From NCBI GenBank assembly GCA_022571175.1, contig JACZYI010000029.1, forward strand, positions 1 through 14,038: a stretch of 14,038 bases of DNA, given 5' to 3'. Below the pieces are notes generated by a model. The model was not told the origin of the DNA. It saw only the letters and a program-made list of their open reading frames with translations, and did no database searches. The position numbers were made by a program, and so were the translations under genes. The DNA comes from Pseudomonadota bacterium (GTDB lineage Bacteria > Pseudomonadota > Alphaproteobacteria > Sphingomonadales > SMXR01). Positions 1 through 7,038 of this stretch are shown here, in pieces. How positions within the stretch are numbered: position 1 is the stretch's first letter; each line of letters opens with the position of its first letter.

Positions 1-1
1 G

Positions 2-604
2 GTGTGGCATGGAGACGCTGATTTCGATAAAGTCGACCTGATCGCACTTCCCGGCGGCTTTTCCTATGGAGATTATCTGCGCTCTGGCGCCATGGCCGCG
101 GGCTCGCCGGTGATGGCCGAAGTTGTCAAACGCGCTCTGGCTGGCGTGCCGGTGGTGGGCATTTGCAACGGCTTTCAGGTGTTGACCGAAACCGGCCTTC
201 TGCCCGGTGCCTTGATGCGGAATGCCGGGCTTAAGTTTGTGTGCAAGGATGTGCATTTGCGGGTGGAGAATACCGCCACCCACTTTACCAATGCCTATGG
301 CCGGGGCGATGTTCTGCGCATTCCCATTGCCCACCATGATGGCAATTATTTCGCTGATGATGAGACTATCCGCGCGCTTGAAGGTAACGGTCAGGTAATC
401 TTCCGTTATGTGGATGAAACGGGCAAAGTGACCGATGAGGCCAATCCCAATGGCTCACAAAGGAATATTGCCGGCATTATAAATTCCGATGGCAATGTGC
501 TGGGCATGATGCCCCATCCCGAGCGTCATATAGATGATTTGATTGGTGGCAGTGATGGCATCGGCTTTTTCACTTCCATGATTAACGCGCTGGCGAGTGT
601 CTGA
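2..604 (+). CDS. purQ: Phosphoribosylformylglycinamidine synthase, glutaminase subunit PurQ (5' partial)
   Basis: PurQ is the class I glutamine amidotransferase subunit of FGAM synthase. It releases ammonia from glutamine for PurL in the fourth step of de novo purine synthesis in the cytoplasm. Numbering from the first in-frame codon, the sequence shows LPGGFSYGDYLR (16-27), the nucleophile elbow GICNGFQ with Cys55, and the catalytic His172 and Glu174 in MPHPERH. The first codon is GTG, but WHGD follows directly, which in PurQ lies about 30 residues into the protein (usually a Val-Trp-His-Gly run), so this is not the start: the N-terminal strand is outside the window. The C-terminus is complete, ending in TGA. 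The purL start follows after only 3 bases, so the two are almost certainly co-transcribed, matching their obligate complex. Identity is very secure. Confidence 0.96.
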   Translation: MWHGDADFDKVDLIALPGGFSYGDYLRSGAMAAGSPVMAEVVKRALAGVPVVGICNGFQVLTETGLLPGALMRNAGLKFVCKDVHLRVENTATHFTNAYGRGDVLRIPIAHHDGNYFADDETIRALEGNGQVIFRYVDETGKVTDEANPNGSQRNIAGIINSDGNVLGMMPHPERHIDDLIGGSDGIGFFTSMINALASV

Positions 605-607
605 AGC

Positions 608-2827
608 ATGACTGAAACAACCGTAAAAGAGCCCGAAATTACACCCGAAATTGTCGCCGAACACGGGCTGAATGAAGAAGAATATGGCCGCATCCTCAAA
701 GCCCTTGGCCGCACGCCCAATATAACCGAGCTCGGTATTTATTCGGTCATGTGGTCCGAGCATTGCTCCTATAAATCATCCAAAGTGCATTTGAAAACGC
801 TGCCCACCGAGGCCGACTGGGTCATTTGCGGGCCGGGCGAAAATGCCGGTGTGATTGATATTGGCGATGGTGACGCGGTTATTTTCAAGATGGAAAGCCA
901 TAACCACCCCTCTTTCATCGAGCCCTATCAGGGCGCCGCCACCGGTGTGGGTGGCATTCTGCGCGATGTGTTCACCATGGGAGCCAGGCCGATTGCCAAT
1001 ATGAATGCGCTCCGGTTCGGGGATATATCCCACGAAAAAACCCGGCATCTGGTCTCGGGCGTGGTGGCGGGCATTGGCGGTTATGGCAACTGCGTGGGCG
1101 TGCCCACCGTAGGCGGCGAGACCAATTTCGATGCCAGTTACAATGGCAATATTCTGGTGAATGCCATGACCGTTGGTCTGGTACGGAAAGACAACATTTT
1201 CTATTCGGCAGCGGCAGGCGTGGGCAACCCGGTTGTCTATGTGGGCTCCAAGACCGGGCGCGATGGCATCCACGGTGCCACCATGGCCTCCACAGAGTTT
1301 AGCGATGATTCTGAAGCAAAGCGCCCCACGGTTCAGGTGGGCGACCCTTTTACAGAAAAGCTGCTGATCGAAGCCTGTCTCGAACTGATGGCCTCTGATT
1401 CGATTGTGGCCATTCAGGATATGGGTGCTGCCGGGCTCACATCATCTTCGGTGGAAATGGCCGACAAGGGCGGTGTGGGTTTTGAGCTTGACCTCGATAA
1501 AGTGCCCCAGCGCGAAGAAAACATGACGCCCTATGAAATGTCGCTCTCCGAGAGTCAGGAACGCATGCTCATGGTCTTGCAGCCGGGCAAGGAAGACATT
1601 GCCCGTGAGATATTCGTCAAATGGGGCCTGGATTTTGCGATCATTGGCAAAATTACTGATACCAAACATCTGACGCTCATCTGGAAAGGCGAAGTGGCCG
1701 CCAACATACCGGTGGCATCCCTGGTGAATGACGCGCCTGAATATGAACGCCCCTGGGTGAAGACTCCGGAAAAGCCTGAGCTTCAGGCCAGCGATGTGCC
1801 CCAGCCCCATGATCTCTCGGAAGCGTTGATGACGCTCATAGGCGGGCCTAATCTCTCGTCGCGCCATTGGATCTGGCAGCAATATGACCAGACTGTCATG
1901 GGCGATACAGTGGCAAGCCCCGGCGGGGATGCGGCTATTATTCGGGTGCATAACACGGAAAAAGCGCTAGCCATCACCACCGATTGCACCCCGCGCTATG
2001 TGGAGGCAGACCCCTTTGAGGGTGGCAAGCAGGCGGTGGCCGAAACCTGGCGCAACATCACGGCTGTTGGCGGCACGCCGCTCGCCATTACCGACTGTCT
2101 GAATTTTGGCAATCCGGAAAAACCTGAAATTATGGGACAGTTTGCCGAGGCCATCCGGGGTATGGCAGAGGCTTGCATCGCGCTCGATTATCCTGTGGTC
2201 TCGGGCAATGTCTCTTTTTATAACGAGACCAAAGGCAAGGCCATTCGCCCCACCCCCGCCATTGGTGGCGTAGGTATTCTGAAAGATGTATCCCGTCGGG
2301 CTTCTCTGGCGCTCAAACGCGAAGGTGATGCGCTTGTTCTCATCGGCGAGACCCTCGGCCATCTGGGTGCCAGTATATTCCTGCAAGAAATTACCGGTCG
2401 GGAGGACGGTGCGCCCCCACCGGTTGATCTGGCGACTGAACGCAAAAATGGCGACTTTATTCGGAGCCAGATCGAGGCGGGCACGCTGGATACAGTGCAT
2501 GATCTTGCCGATGGCGGGCTGGCCATTGCGCTCAGTGAAATGTGCCTGTCAAGCAAGATGGGAGCCACTGTTGACAATATCCCGGATGACATTCCCGCCC
2601 ATGCCTTTCTCTTTGGCGAGGATCAAGCCCGCTATCTGGTGGCACTACCCGCCTCTGAAAGCGATGCCTTTCTGAGCGCGGCAAAAGCAGTAAATGTGCG
2701 TGCAGAAATGATCGGCATCACCGGTGGTCAACGATTGGTTGTAGGTGAGGTGGTTGACCTCGCCCTCGATCATATATTCAATGCTCATGCAAGCTGGTTT
2801 GGTCGCTATATGGGTATCGTTGAATAA
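608..2827 (+). CDS. purL: Phosphoribosylformylglycinamidine synthase subunit PurL
   Basis: This is the ATP-dependent synthetase subunit of FGAM synthase. It converts FGAR to FGAM with ammonia supplied by PurQ, normally in a complex with PurS. It is 739 residues, the usual length of the small bacterial PurL rather than the fused ~1,300-residue gammaproteobacterial form. Visible motifs are MWSEHCSYK with the active-site His52, ESHNHPS (96-102) for metal and nucleotide binding, VGGETNFD (168-175), DMGAAGLTSSSVEMA (271-285), and in the second half VVSGNVSFYNET and HDLADGGLA. Two AIRS-like halves, each with an N- and C-terminal domain, cover the whole chain without a break. The ATG lies 3 bases after the purQ stop. 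No purS is visible; it would be expected upstream of purQ, outside the window. A hairpin terminator follows. Confidence 0.97.
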   Translation: MTETTVKEPEITPEIVAEHGLNEEEYGRILKALGRTPNITELGIYSVMWSEHCSYKSSKVHLKTLPTEADWVICGPGENAGVIDIGDGDAVIFKMESHNHPSFIEPYQGAATGVGGILRDVFTMGARPIANMNALRFGDISHEKTRHLVSGVVAGIGGYGNCVGVPTVGGETNFDASYNGNILVNAMTVGLVRKDNIFYSAAAGVGNPVVYVGSKTGRDGIHGATMASTEFSDDSEAKRPTVQVGDPFTEKLLIEACLELMASDSIVAIQDMGAAGLTSSSVEMADKGGVGFELDLDKVPQREENMTPYEMSLSESQERMLMVLQPGKEDIAREIFVKWGLDFAIIGKITDTKHLTLIWKGEVAANIPVASLVNDAPEYERPWVKTPEKPELQASDVPQPHDLSEALMTLIGGPNLSSRHWIWQQYDQTVMGDTVASPGGDAAIIRVHNTEKALAITTDCTPRYVEADPFEGGKQAVAETWRNITAVGGTPLAITDCLNFGNPEKPEIMGQFAEAIRGMAEACIALDYPVVSGNVSFYNETKGKAIRPTPAIGGVGILKDVSRRASLALKREGDALVLIGETLGHLGASIFLQEITGREDGAPPPVDLATERKNGDFIRSQIEAGTLDTVHDLADGGLAIALSEMCLSSKMGATVDNIPDDIPAHAFLFGEDQARYLVALPASESDAFLSAAKAVNVRAEMIGITGGQRLVVGEVVDLALDHIFNAHASWFGRYMGIVE

Positions 2828-2838
2828 TCATTCTTCTC

Positions 2839-2864
2839 AATAACGGATTATTCTCTAATAACGG
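2839..2864. repeat. Short direct repeat after purL
   Basis: The 8-mer AATAACGG occurs at 2839-2846 and again at 2857-2864, an 18-base period, in AT-rich sequence between the purL stop and the terminator hairpin. Some flanking bases (CTC before each copy) also recur. Two copies this short may be chance, and no function is evident. Confidence 0.3.
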
Positions 2865-2865
2865 C

Positions 2866-2893
2866 ATGACCGAAATCTGCTCCGGTCATTTTC
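2866..2893 (+). terminator. Probable rho-independent terminator of purQL
   Basis: ATGACCG (2866-2872) and CGGTCAT (2883-2889) form a perfect 7-bp stem with a 10-base loop, followed by a short T run (TTTT including the last stem base). It lies 39 bases past the purL stop. The T tract is short, so termination may be partial, but the position fits the end of the purine operon. Confidence 0.6.
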
Positions 2894-2931
2894 GACTTGA
2901 GTAATTTTGGTTTTGTACTGGAGTTGAGGTT

Positions 2932-4059
2932 TTGTTTGTTTTTCCCACTTCCATTATTTCTGCGCGCGGTACCCGTCACCGGCTGGGCTCTCTGATTGCG
3001 GCCAGGGGCTGGTCAAAAGTCCTGATGGTGGTGGACCCCGGCATTGTTGGGGGAGACTTTGTTCAGGACATTATCGCCTCGCTCCTGAAAAGCAGTATCG
3101 AGACGGATATATTCGACGCTTTTGAATCAAATCCCCGGGTGGACAGCGCCAATGAGGCTGGCCGCATGGCCGCGGACTTTTCCGCCAGCGCAATTCTGGC
3201 TGTGGGTGGCGGCAGCGCGCTCGACCTCGGGAAAGCCGCTGCAATACTGGCAACCAATGCTGGTACAATATTGGATTATATCGGGGACAGCAAATTCGCG
3301 CATGACCCGCTCCCTCTTTACGCCATTCCCACCACCTGTGGCTCGGGCTCGGAAGCATCCCGGGTCGCGGTTTTGAGTGACCCGGTTGCCAAATCCAAAG
3401 TGACCATCAAGGGTGACGGGTTGTTTCCCGATTATGCCATCATGGATGCCGATGCGCTCTCAACCCTGCCACCCAACCTGATCGCCTGGACCGGGATGGA
3501 TGCGCTCACACACGCGGTTGAAGCCCTGATCGCCCGACCCGCCACGCCGCAATCCGATGAACTGGCCATTCAGGCCTCGCGAATTATACGCGACCATCTT
3601 GTGACTGCCACCAAAGATGACGGGCAGGCCCAGGAAAAATTAATGGCCGCCAGCACCATGGCCGGTCAGGCCTTTACCCTTTCAGACGTAGGAGCGGTTC
3701 ATTGCCTGTCAGAATCCCTGGGCGGCTTCATCGACTGCCCCCACGGGCTGACCAATGCCATCCTGCTGGCGCCAGTGCTCCAGTATTATGGAGAGGTAGT
3801 GGCCCCGAAACTGGCCCTGCTGGGCAAGGATACTTTGGGTGGCACATCCATCGACCCGGCAGTGGCGGCCAGGAGTGTGATCAGAGCGATTGAAAATCTC
3901 ATCAGAACCCTGGAGATTCCGCCTTTCTCAACGCTGAAAGTGCCGTCCACAAAATTCGAGGCCATTGCAGAAATGGCGGTGGCAAATGGCTCAAATTCCT
4001 CCAATCAGAAGACCATGGAAGTTCAGGATTATCTGGCAATATTGAACCAGCTATCCTGA
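2932..4059 (+). CDS. Iron-containing (group III) alcohol dehydrogenase family protein
   Basis: This is a NAD(P)-dependent, metal-activated alcohol dehydrogenase of the Fe-ADH superfamily, 375 residues, a normal length. The nucleotide-binding signature GGGSALD is at 92-98 and PTTCGSGSEAS at 133-143. The four metal ligands expected from the family are in place: Asp190 and His194 (MDALTHAVEA), His257 (GAVHCLSES) and His271 (CPHGLTNA). The start is a TTG at 2932 with GGAG 8 bases upstream (2920-2923); no in-frame ATG or GTG lies near it, and the family N-terminus (FPTSII..G) begins immediately. The substrate cannot be read from sequence; the family includes 1,2-propanediol, butanol, maleylacetate and phosphonoacetaldehyde enzymes. 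It sits alone between purL and bolA, about 40 bases after the purL terminator, so read-through expression is possible. Confidence 0.9.
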   Translation: MFVFPTSIISARGTRHRLGSLIAARGWSKVLMVVDPGIVGGDFVQDIIASLLKSSIETDIFDAFESNPRVDSANEAGRMAADFSASAILAVGGGSALDLGKAAAILATNAGTILDYIGDSKFAHDPLPLYAIPTTCGSGSEASRVAVLSDPVAKSKVTIKGDGLFPDYAIMDADALSTLPPNLIAWTGMDALTHAVEALIARPATPQSDELAIQASRIIRDHLVTATKDDGQAQEKLMAASTMAGQAFTLSDVGAVHCLSESLGGFIDCPHGLTNAILLAPVLQYYGEVVAPKLALLGKDTLGGTSIDPAVAARSVIRAIENLIRTLEIPPFSTLKVPSTKFEAIAEMAVANGSNSSNQKTMEVQDYLAILNQLS

Positions 4060-4068
4060 GGCAAAGGC

Positions 4069-4097
4069 TTGCAAAACCGGGACGTTCGCACTAAACA
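4069..4097 (+). promoter_or_regulatory. Possible sigma-70-type promoter of bolA-grxD
   Basis: TTGCAA (4069-4074) is separated by 17 bases from TAAACA (4092-4097), which would start transcription near 4104, about 28 bases before the bolA ATG. The -10 is a moderate match and resembles the TAAATC of the rpsD promoter in this window. Predicted by eye only. Confidence 0.4.
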
Positions 4098-4098
4098 C

Positions 4099-4111
4099 GA
4101 CTGTATCAGTC
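4099..4111. promoter_or_regulatory. Perfect short palindrome at the putative bolA-grxD transcription start
   Basis: GACTG (4099-4103) and CAGTC (4107-4111) flank the spacer TAT, just downstream of the putative -10. It could be a regulator operator or a small RNA hairpin at the 5' end of the message. It does not clearly match a regulator site that I can name. Confidence 0.35.
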
Positions 4112-4131
4112 TTAATTACAGGACATCTTTT

Positions 4132-4368
4132 ATGGCCATGACAGCAGACCATATCAAACTTTTGATTGAACAGGGTCTTCCCGGGGCCCAAATAGAAATA
4201 AAGGACCTGGCCGGGGACGGCGATCATTATGCGGCCAGCATCATATGGGATGGATTTAGAGAGTTGCCCCGTGTTCGCCAGCACCAATTAGTGTATGATG
4301 CACTTGATGGCCGCATGGGGCGTGAGCTTCATGCGCTGGCACTCACAACCACAACACCAGAGAGTTAA
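4132..4368 (+). CDS. bolA: BolA-family protein
   Basis: A 78-residue BolA-like protein. The family forms [2Fe-2S]-bridged heterodimers with CGFS monothiol glutaredoxins and acts in iron-sulfur cluster trafficking and iron sensing. The family loop GDGDHYAASI (28-37) with His32, the helix-turn-helix-like RVRQHQLVYDAL (47-58), and the C-terminal HALAL (67-71) with the conserved His67 are all present. The frame is open further upstream, but the ATG at 4132 is preceded by AGGA (4120-4123) at 8 bases and gives the normal family length; an ATG at 4138 is a second, worse-spaced candidate. The stop is 11 bases before grxD, whose product is the expected partner, so the pair is an operon. Which BolA subgroup it belongs to (BolA1 or IbaG-like) is not settled here. 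Confidence 0.92.
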   Translation: MAMTADHIKLLIEQGLPGAQIEIKDLAGDGDHYAASIIWDGFRELPRVRQHQLVYDALDGRMGRELHALALTTTTPES

Positions 4369-4379
4369 AAGAGGAAAAA

Positions 4380-4712
4380 ATGAATAACAATCCCGCCTTT
4401 GAAGGCATCCAGAAGACCATTGATAATAATGATGTGGTGCTGTTTATGAAGGGCAACCCCGATACGCCCCAATGCGGGTTTTCATCGACAGTTGTGAATA
4501 TCCTGAGGCATCTGCAAATTCCCTTCGGCTCGGCCGATGTGCTGGCAGACCCCGAACTGCGGGACGGTATTAAAAGTTTTTCCAACTGGCCCACCATTCC
4601 CCAGCTTTATGTGAAGGGCGAGTTTGTGGGCGGTTGCGATATTGTCACCGAAATGTACCAGTCGGGAGAACTGAAAGACCTGTTCGCCGAAAAGGGTGTG
4701 GCCAGCGCCTAA
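4380..4712 (+). CDS. grxD: Monothiol glutaredoxin, Grx4/GrxD family
   Basis: A 110-residue single-domain monothiol glutaredoxin, which binds a [2Fe-2S] cluster with glutathione and delivers it to acceptor proteins, usually with a BolA partner. The active site CGFS is at 32-35. Lys24 (FMKG), the cis-proline TIP (72-74) and the GGCD glutathione-binding turn (84-87) are all present. GAGG (4371-4374) lies 5 bases before the ATG. It is downstream of bolA in the same operon. Its stop codon TAA (4710-4712) overlaps the stop of the convergent LysE gene on the other strand, so there is no intergenic terminator between the two. Confidence 0.96.
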   Translation: MNNNPAFEGIQKTIDNNDVVLFMKGNPDTPQCGFSSTVVNILRHLQIPFGSADVLADPELRDGIKSFSNWPTIPQLYVKGEFVGGCDIVTEMYQSGELKDLFAEKGVASA

Positions 4713-5340
4713 CCCACCAGAGCGCTCCAAGTGAGCCAGCCCGCGAAGCCGAGCAGGATAAGAACCGAGAAACGGTTGGCCCAAGTGAGAAATTTATCGC
4801 CCAGTTTGCGCCGCAGAATGAGCGATAAACCGATCATCAGGCTCATCCAGCCAAAGGTGCCTGCAAACACACCTGATGTGAGAAGAACAGACCCTATCAG
4901 ATTGTTTCCGCTCATATTTACCGGATCGAGGCCAGCGAAAAGTGCCGCGAATATTATGATGGTCAGAGGGTTTGAAATGGTCAGCCCATAGGTGCCAACG
5001 ACGTCTTTTATCAGCGCACTCACCGATGACGTCTGGCGTGCAAGGGCCGGACCTCTGAGCAATGATTTGAGCGCGAGCCAGGTGAGAAAGTGCGCCCCGA
5101 TCAGACGAAAGATGGTCTGTTCGCGCATCAGAAAATCCGACACCAAGGTCATCCCGAAAGCGGCCACTGCGCCATAGGTGGCGTCAGCGCTGGCACAGCC
5201 GAAGGCAGTGGCAAATCCGGAGGGCGCACCGCGGGTAAGCGTCCGCTGAATACAAAGAACATTAATAGGACCGATGGGCGCGGCTAAGGTCAGGCCGATA
5301 TAATGGCACCCTGCAAAAATATCAGCAGAGACCAGCTCAT
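4709..5340 (-). CDS. LysE/RhtB-family amino-acid exporter, apparently frameshifted near the N-terminus
   Basis: An integral membrane protein of the LysE superfamily, which exports amino acids or derivatives. The core frame reads GLTLAAPIGPINVLCIQRTL, the family signature just inside the first helix, then FGCASADATYG and hydrophobic segments to the C-terminus at TAG (4709-4711). The expected start is not in this frame. ATG at 5340-5338 overlaps the upstream GNAT stop as ATGA, has GGGGAGA 5 bases before it, and encodes MSWSLLIFLQGAIISA before TGA at 5290-5292. Removing two bases within ATTATATC (plus-strand 5297-5304) joins this to the core as FLQGAIIGLTLAAPIGP, which matches the family. I infer a 2-base AT/TA insertion, or a sequencing error. 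Otherwise only a poor TTG start, without a visible ribosome-binding site, could serve the core frame, and the first helix would be altered. Confidence 0.78.
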
Positions 5341-5822
5341 GCCATTCTCCCCACAACCCGTTTGAAATGATATTCGGTTGTCCGGGAGGGATCATTCAAC
5401 TGACGGGTCTCGGTGAGTTTTTCATAGCCATGAACGGTATAGAAATTATGCGCTTCGATGAACCGCGTATCGGACCAGAAGTTGATCTCCAGGCCTCGCT
5501 CCTCTGCTGCCTGTTCCACCAGTCTCAAGAGCCGGGTAGCCAACCCCTGACGACGACACTTTTTGTTTACATAGAGTTTCACCAGCTCCATGCCGCCCGC
5601 ATCCTTCACCCAGCCAATCGAGCCCACAATCCGACTGCCATCTTCTGCCACCCAGAACTCGCCGCCTTCAGCCTCGACCCAGCTCCGGATAGCATAGAGC
5701 GGTTTATCAATGCCCTCGGGGTCGAGCACGCAGCCCTCATATTCATTGAAACAGCCTTCTATCAAGTCCACCAGCCCCTCAGCATCGCTATCTTTCGCCA
5801 GCCTGATGGAAAGCTCAGCCAT
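5337..5822 (-). CDS. GNAT-family N-acetyltransferase
   Basis: A 161-residue acetyl-CoA-dependent acyltransferase; the substrate is unknown. The GNAT fold is recognisable from FWVAEDGSRIVGSIGW (56-71), the strand and pyrophosphate-binding loop LYVNKKCRRQGLA (83-95) matching the R/Q-x-x-G-x-A motif, and AHNFYTVHGYEKL (124-136) for the final helix and strand. The frame is open further upstream, but that part only reads through the preceding gene; the ATG at 5822 gives a typical GNAT N-terminus (MAELSIRLAKDSDAEGL). It begins 4 bases after the methyltransferase stop and its own stop overlaps the LysE start as ATGA, so it is translationally embedded in the four-gene cluster. The ribosome-binding site is weak, consistent with coupling to the gene before it. 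Confidence 0.88.
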   Translation of the reverse strand: MAELSIRLAKDSDAEGLVDLIEGCFNEYEGCVLDPEGIDKPLYAIRSWVEAEGGEFWVAEDGSRIVGSIGWVKDAGGMELVKLYVNKKCRRQGLATRLLRLVEQAAEERGLEINFWSDTRFIEAHNFYTVHGYEKLTETRQLNDPSRTTEYHFKRVVGRMA

Positions 5823-5826
5823 ATAT

Positions 5827-6447
5827 TTATGCCCGCTTGCGGAACAAAGTGTAGAGAAAGCGCTGCTCGGAGTTCCAGGGGGTCTGGTGCAACTCCATAT
5901 GATCCTCAAGCAGGGTATAATTCGACCCAAGCTCTGCCTCCAGACTTTCAGCGCTGTATCTGGTCACCGGCAGGCCCGAACATATCTCAGGCCCGCCCAT
6001 CTCAAAGGTGGCGATAATGGCGTGACCGGCGGGGCGAAGGGCCAAATCCAGCACCTCACGGTAGCGAACCCGATCTGAGACTTCCCCGAGAAAATGAAAG
6101 GCCGCCCGGTCATGCCAGAGCGCATAGCTCCGGCTCGGTTCAAACTTGGTGATGTCGCTGACGATCCAGTTGACCTCGCCCGCCCTATCGCCAAGCCGCG
6201 CCCTCGCTTTGGCCATGCCCGTATGGGCAATGTCGAGCACAGTCACATCTTTATGCCCCGCATCCAGCAGATGATCCACCAGCACCGAGGCGCCACCGCC
6301 AATATCAATAACCGGATCATCGGGCGCAAGCGCTGCTTTCCCGATCAGATGCAGGGAGAGCGATGGCTCCAACTGATACCAGCTCACAGCATCTTCGGCT
6401 TTTTCCCCATAGACCTGCTGCCAGTGATTTTGGCGGTCATGTTCCAT
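5827..6447 (-). CDS. Class I SAM-dependent methyltransferase
   Basis: A 206-residue Rossmann-fold methyltransferase; the substrate is unknown, with small molecules the usual expectation for this type. The SAM-binding motif I is IDIGGGAS (47-54), the acidic residue after strand 2 is Asp72 (VLDIA), and SDIT (97-100) and LWHDRAAFHFL (110-120) follow. The start chosen is ATG 6447, where AGAGG lies 8 bases upstream and the protein begins MEHDRQNHW, as relatives do. ATG 6468 would add 7 residues and has a weaker AGG. The gene lies 36 bases after the first GNAT gene and 4 bases before the second. The closing motif FLYTLFRKR is intact. Its position between two acetyltransferases and before an exporter suggests modification or detoxification of a small molecule, but this is inference only. 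Confidence 0.88.
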   Translation of the reverse strand: MEHDRQNHWQQVYGEKAEDAVSWYQLEPSLSLHLIGKAALAPDDPVIDIGGGASVLVDHLLDAGHKDVTVLDIAHTGMAKARARLGDRAGEVNWIVSDITKFEPSRSYALWHDRAAFHFLGEVSDRVRYREVLDLALRPAGHAIIATFEMGGPEICSGLPVTRYSAESLEAELGSNYTLLEDHMELHQTPWNSEQRFLYTLFRKRA

Positions 6448-6483
6448 CGACGAGACCTCTTTGCTCATGCCTGGCTACGGAAT

Positions 6484-6969
6484 CTATAGCAGTTTTGTCA
6501 TTATGACCACTGGCGCCTTCACACCCTTGGCCACCGGTATCTCCGTGTGTTCAACATCCACAAAGCCATGGGCTAGATAAAAGGGATGGGCGTTCAGCAT
6601 GGCATAAAGCCTGGCCAGCACAAATCCGGCTTCAAGCATATCCTCAATCAGTATCTCCAGGATTTTGCCGCCAATGCCCTTGCCCTCCTCGCCCGGCTCC
6701 ACATAGATCGAGGCCAGCCGCGCCTGATTTTTTTTCTTTATCTCCGGCCTCCAGCCGCCAAAACCTGTGATTTTTCCTTGTCTCTCCGCTACAAATAAAT
6801 TCCGTGCCAGATAAAATTCAAAAACCTCATTCCCCGGAACTAACCAGGCTGCCAGCAGTTCCGGGCTATAGCTTTTGCTGCCCCCATGCCGCATGGCGCG
6901 CAGCATCAGACTCATCAAGGCCTTATGCTCGGCATTTTTCGCCCGCCTTATGGTCATCTGTTCAACCAT
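6484..6969 (-). CDS. GNAT-family N-acetyltransferase (first gene of the cluster)
   Basis: About 161 residues, with GNAT hallmarks: LFVAERQGKITGFGGW (58-73), ASIYVEPGEEGKGIGGKIL (86-104) as the acetyl-CoA loop, and AHPFYLAHGF (127-136). The usual Arg/Gln that begins the R/Q-x-x-G-x-G motif is Glu95 here, a modest departure. The substrate is unknown. ATG 6969 is preferred (GGGGA about 5 bases upstream, ordinary N-terminus MVEQMTIRRAKN). An in-frame ATG at 6999 also has a GAGG 9 bases upstream, but both that start and its ribosome-binding site fall inside the rpsD terminator hairpin and would add ten unusual residues. No room exists for a separate promoter between the hairpin and ATG 6969. Confidence 0.86.
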   Translation of the reverse strand: MVEQMTIRRAKNAEHKALMSLMLRAMRHGGSKSYSPELLAAWLVPGNEVFEFYLARNLFVAERQGKITGFGGWRPEIKKKNQARLASIYVEPGEEGKGIGGKILEILIEDMLEAGFVLARLYAMLNAHPFYLAHGFVDVEHTEIPVAKGVKAPVVIMTKLL

Positions 6970-6983
6970 GCTATCCCCAAACG

Positions 6984-7017
6984 AAAAAAGGCCCGCCATA
7001 TCAGCGAGCCTCTTTTT
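6984..7017 (-). terminator. Rho-independent terminator after rpsD (hairpin symmetric on both strands)
   Basis: On the minus strand AAAGAGGCTCGC (7015-7004) pairs with GCGGGCCTTTTT (6996-6985) as a 12-bp stem with two G-U pairs and a 7-base loop, ending in a T run. It lies about 20 bases past the rpsD stop. The plus strand also has a T run after the stem, so it could act in both directions. The next minus-strand gene starts only about 15 bases beyond it. Confidence 0.8.
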
Positions 7018-7038
7018 AGATTATTGCTGGCAAAACCG

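Noticed and set aside
455..3376. Long open frames antisense to, or in other frames of, purL and the alcohol dehydrogenase (for example 776-1273 minus, 1967-2500 minus, 3122-3376 plus)
   Set aside because: They overlap strongly supported genes, show no family motifs and have low-complexity compositions typical of shadow frames in GC-rich coding DNA.
4069..4131. 21-residue N-terminal extension of the BolA protein from a TTG
   Set aside because: No ribosome-binding site, longer than the family norm, and ATG 4132 is well placed behind AGGA.
5367..6489. Plus-strand open frames opposite the GNAT and methyltransferase genes
   Set aside because: The minus-strand products have clear motifs throughout; the plus-strand translations look like nothing known and lack ribosome-binding sites.
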